From NCBI GenBank assembly GCA_003524335.1, contig DQHV01000093.1, positions 1 to 6,166 on the forward strand: 6,166 bases of DNA, in the 5' to 3' direction. The notes under the pieces are model-generated. The model made no database searches, was not told the origin of the DNA, and saw nothing but the letters and a program-made list of their open reading frames with translations. Shown here piece by piece: positions 5,514 through 6,166 of this stretch; the first letter of the stretch is position 1; every line of letters starts with the position of its first letter. Source of the DNA: Candidatus Aminicenantota bacterium. Its GTDB lineage: Bacteria > Acidobacteriota > Aminicenantia > Aminicenantales > UBA8522. A program made the position numbers and the translations under genes.

Positions 5514-6166
5514 CGGTAAGAATCATTCCCTGTCTCGACGTCGAGGACGGCAAGGTCGTGAAGGGGACAAGGTTCAAGGATGTCCGGTATGCCGGTGACC
5601 CGGTGGAGCTGGCCCGGCTCTATGATGAACAGGGAGCGGACGAGATCGTCTTCCTCGACATCAGCGCCACTCACCGAACGCGGAAGATCATGATCGACGT
5701 CGTCGAGAAAGTCTCAGAGTGTGTCTTCGTTCCGCTGACCGTGGGGGGCGGGCTCTGTAGCGTCACAGACATCCGCGAGGTATTATCAGCTGGGGCGGAC
5801 AAGGCCGCTATCTGCTCGGCTGCTCTGACGAACCCAAACCTCATCATGGAAGCGGCTGCCGTCTTCGGATCTCAATGCGTTGTTCTCTCGATTGATGCCA
5901 AAAAGACCGGCAACTCCTGGCATGCTTTTGTTGAGGGTGGCCGGAAGGACACCGGCGTGGATGCCCTCGATTGGGCCCTTCGTGGCGAGAAACTTGGGGC
6001 GGGGGAGATTCTCCTCAATTCAATCGATTCCGATGGCACCCGGTCCGGTTACGATCTCGAGCTGACACGTCTGGTCGTGAAGAGGGCAACGATACCTGTC
6101 ATCGCTTCTGGCGGCGCCGGGAGCCTCGAACAAGTCTATGCTGCGATCACCATTGGGAAAGCCGTT
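5510..6166 (+). CDS. hisF: Imidazole glycerol phosphate synthase, cyclase subunit (HisF), cut by the right edge
   Basis: A (beta/alpha)8-barrel that uses ammonia from HisH to turn PRFAR into imidazole glycerol phosphate and AICAR. The first 219 residues are visible; about 30 should follow outside the window. It begins RIIPCLDV, with catalytic Asp10 (Asp11 in Thermotoga HisF). Next come KVVKG (Lys18, loop 1), FLDISA (48-53, the HisF rather than HisA form), VGGG (78-81), LSIDAK (catalytic Asp129), GAGEILL (163-169), SDGTRSGYD (174-182) and IASGGAG (198-204, phosphate binding). The start is GTG at 5510, overlapping the hisH TGA (GTGA); GGATGAG (5497-5503) is a modest ribosome binding site. Residue 102 is Cys where the family usually has Asn (ICSAAL instead of INSAA/INTAA), and the THRTRK segment (54-59) also departs from consensus. 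Other key residues are kept, so activity is expected. Confidence 0.95.
   Translation, partial: MTVRIIPCLDVEDGKVVKGTRFKDVRYAGDPVELARLYDEQGADEIVFLDISATHRTRKIMIDVVEKVSECVFVPLTVGGGLCSVTDIREVLSAGADKAAICSAALTNPNLIMEAAAVFGSQCVVLSIDAKKTGNSWHAFVEGGRKDTGVDALDWALRGEKLGAGEILLNSIDSDGTRSGYDLELTRLVVKRATIPVIASGGAGSLEQVYAAITIGKAV

Noticed and set aside
1..6166. Mobile elements, CRISPR arrays, tRNA genes, defence or biosynthetic novelty systems
   Set aside because: No transposase, terminal inverted repeats, spaced direct repeats or tRNA-like clover-leaf sequence was seen on either strand.

Overview
The window is a bacterial chromosome fragment of moderately high G+C (about 55-60% by eye). All convincing genes lie on the + strand. 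It has two parts: a broken sugar-hydrolase gene (1-1490) and most of an intact histidine biosynthesis operon (1741 to the right edge). They are separated by a 250-base spacer that probably carries the operon's promoter and leader.

Region 1-1490 is the 3' part of a glycoside hydrolase family 42 (beta-galactosidase-like) gene that begins left of the window. Its protein can be followed only by changing frame twice, near 200/201 and at the C run 965-969. A block expected at the end of the catalytic barrel also seems to be missing at about 443-451. It reads as a decaying pseudogene, or possibly as a poorly assembled stretch.

Region 1491-1740 holds a good sigma70-type promoter (perfect TTGACA at 1545-1550, TATCTT at 1569-1574). 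A perfect 12-base palindrome abuts the -35 box, and CTTAAGA occurs three times. The predicted leader is about 160 bases long. It contains a 21-codon ORF ending His-His-Asn-stop and a pyrimidine tract that could pair with the hisG ribosome binding site. A His-sensing leader is therefore possible but unproven.

Region 1741-6166 encodes, in order, HisG (long, self-regulated form), HisC, a HAD-family phosphatase, HisB (dehydratase only), HisH and HisF (cut by the right edge). Junctions are tight: 4-bp overlaps at hisG/hisC, HAD/hisB and hisH/hisF, a 20-bp overlap at hisB/hisH, and a 6-bp gap at hisC/HAD. This indicates one translationally coupled transcript. HisG starts the pathway from PRPP and ATP. 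HisH and HisF form the glutamine-dependent synthase that makes imidazole glycerol phosphate and AICAR. HisB dehydrates imidazole glycerol phosphate, and HisC transaminates imidazole acetol phosphate to histidinol phosphate. The HAD protein sits where a histidinol-phosphate phosphatase is needed and is the most interesting gene here, because it is not of the HAD type fused to HisB in E. coli. hisD, hisA and hisI/hisE are not in the window.

The organism is a bacterium (Shine-Dalgarno sites, sigma70-like promoter), probably free-living, histidine-prototrophic and from a lineage with plant- or glycan-degrading ability. An Acidobacteriota- or Aminicenantes-like source is only a guess. No RNA genes, insertion sequences, CRISPR arrays or new defence system were found.
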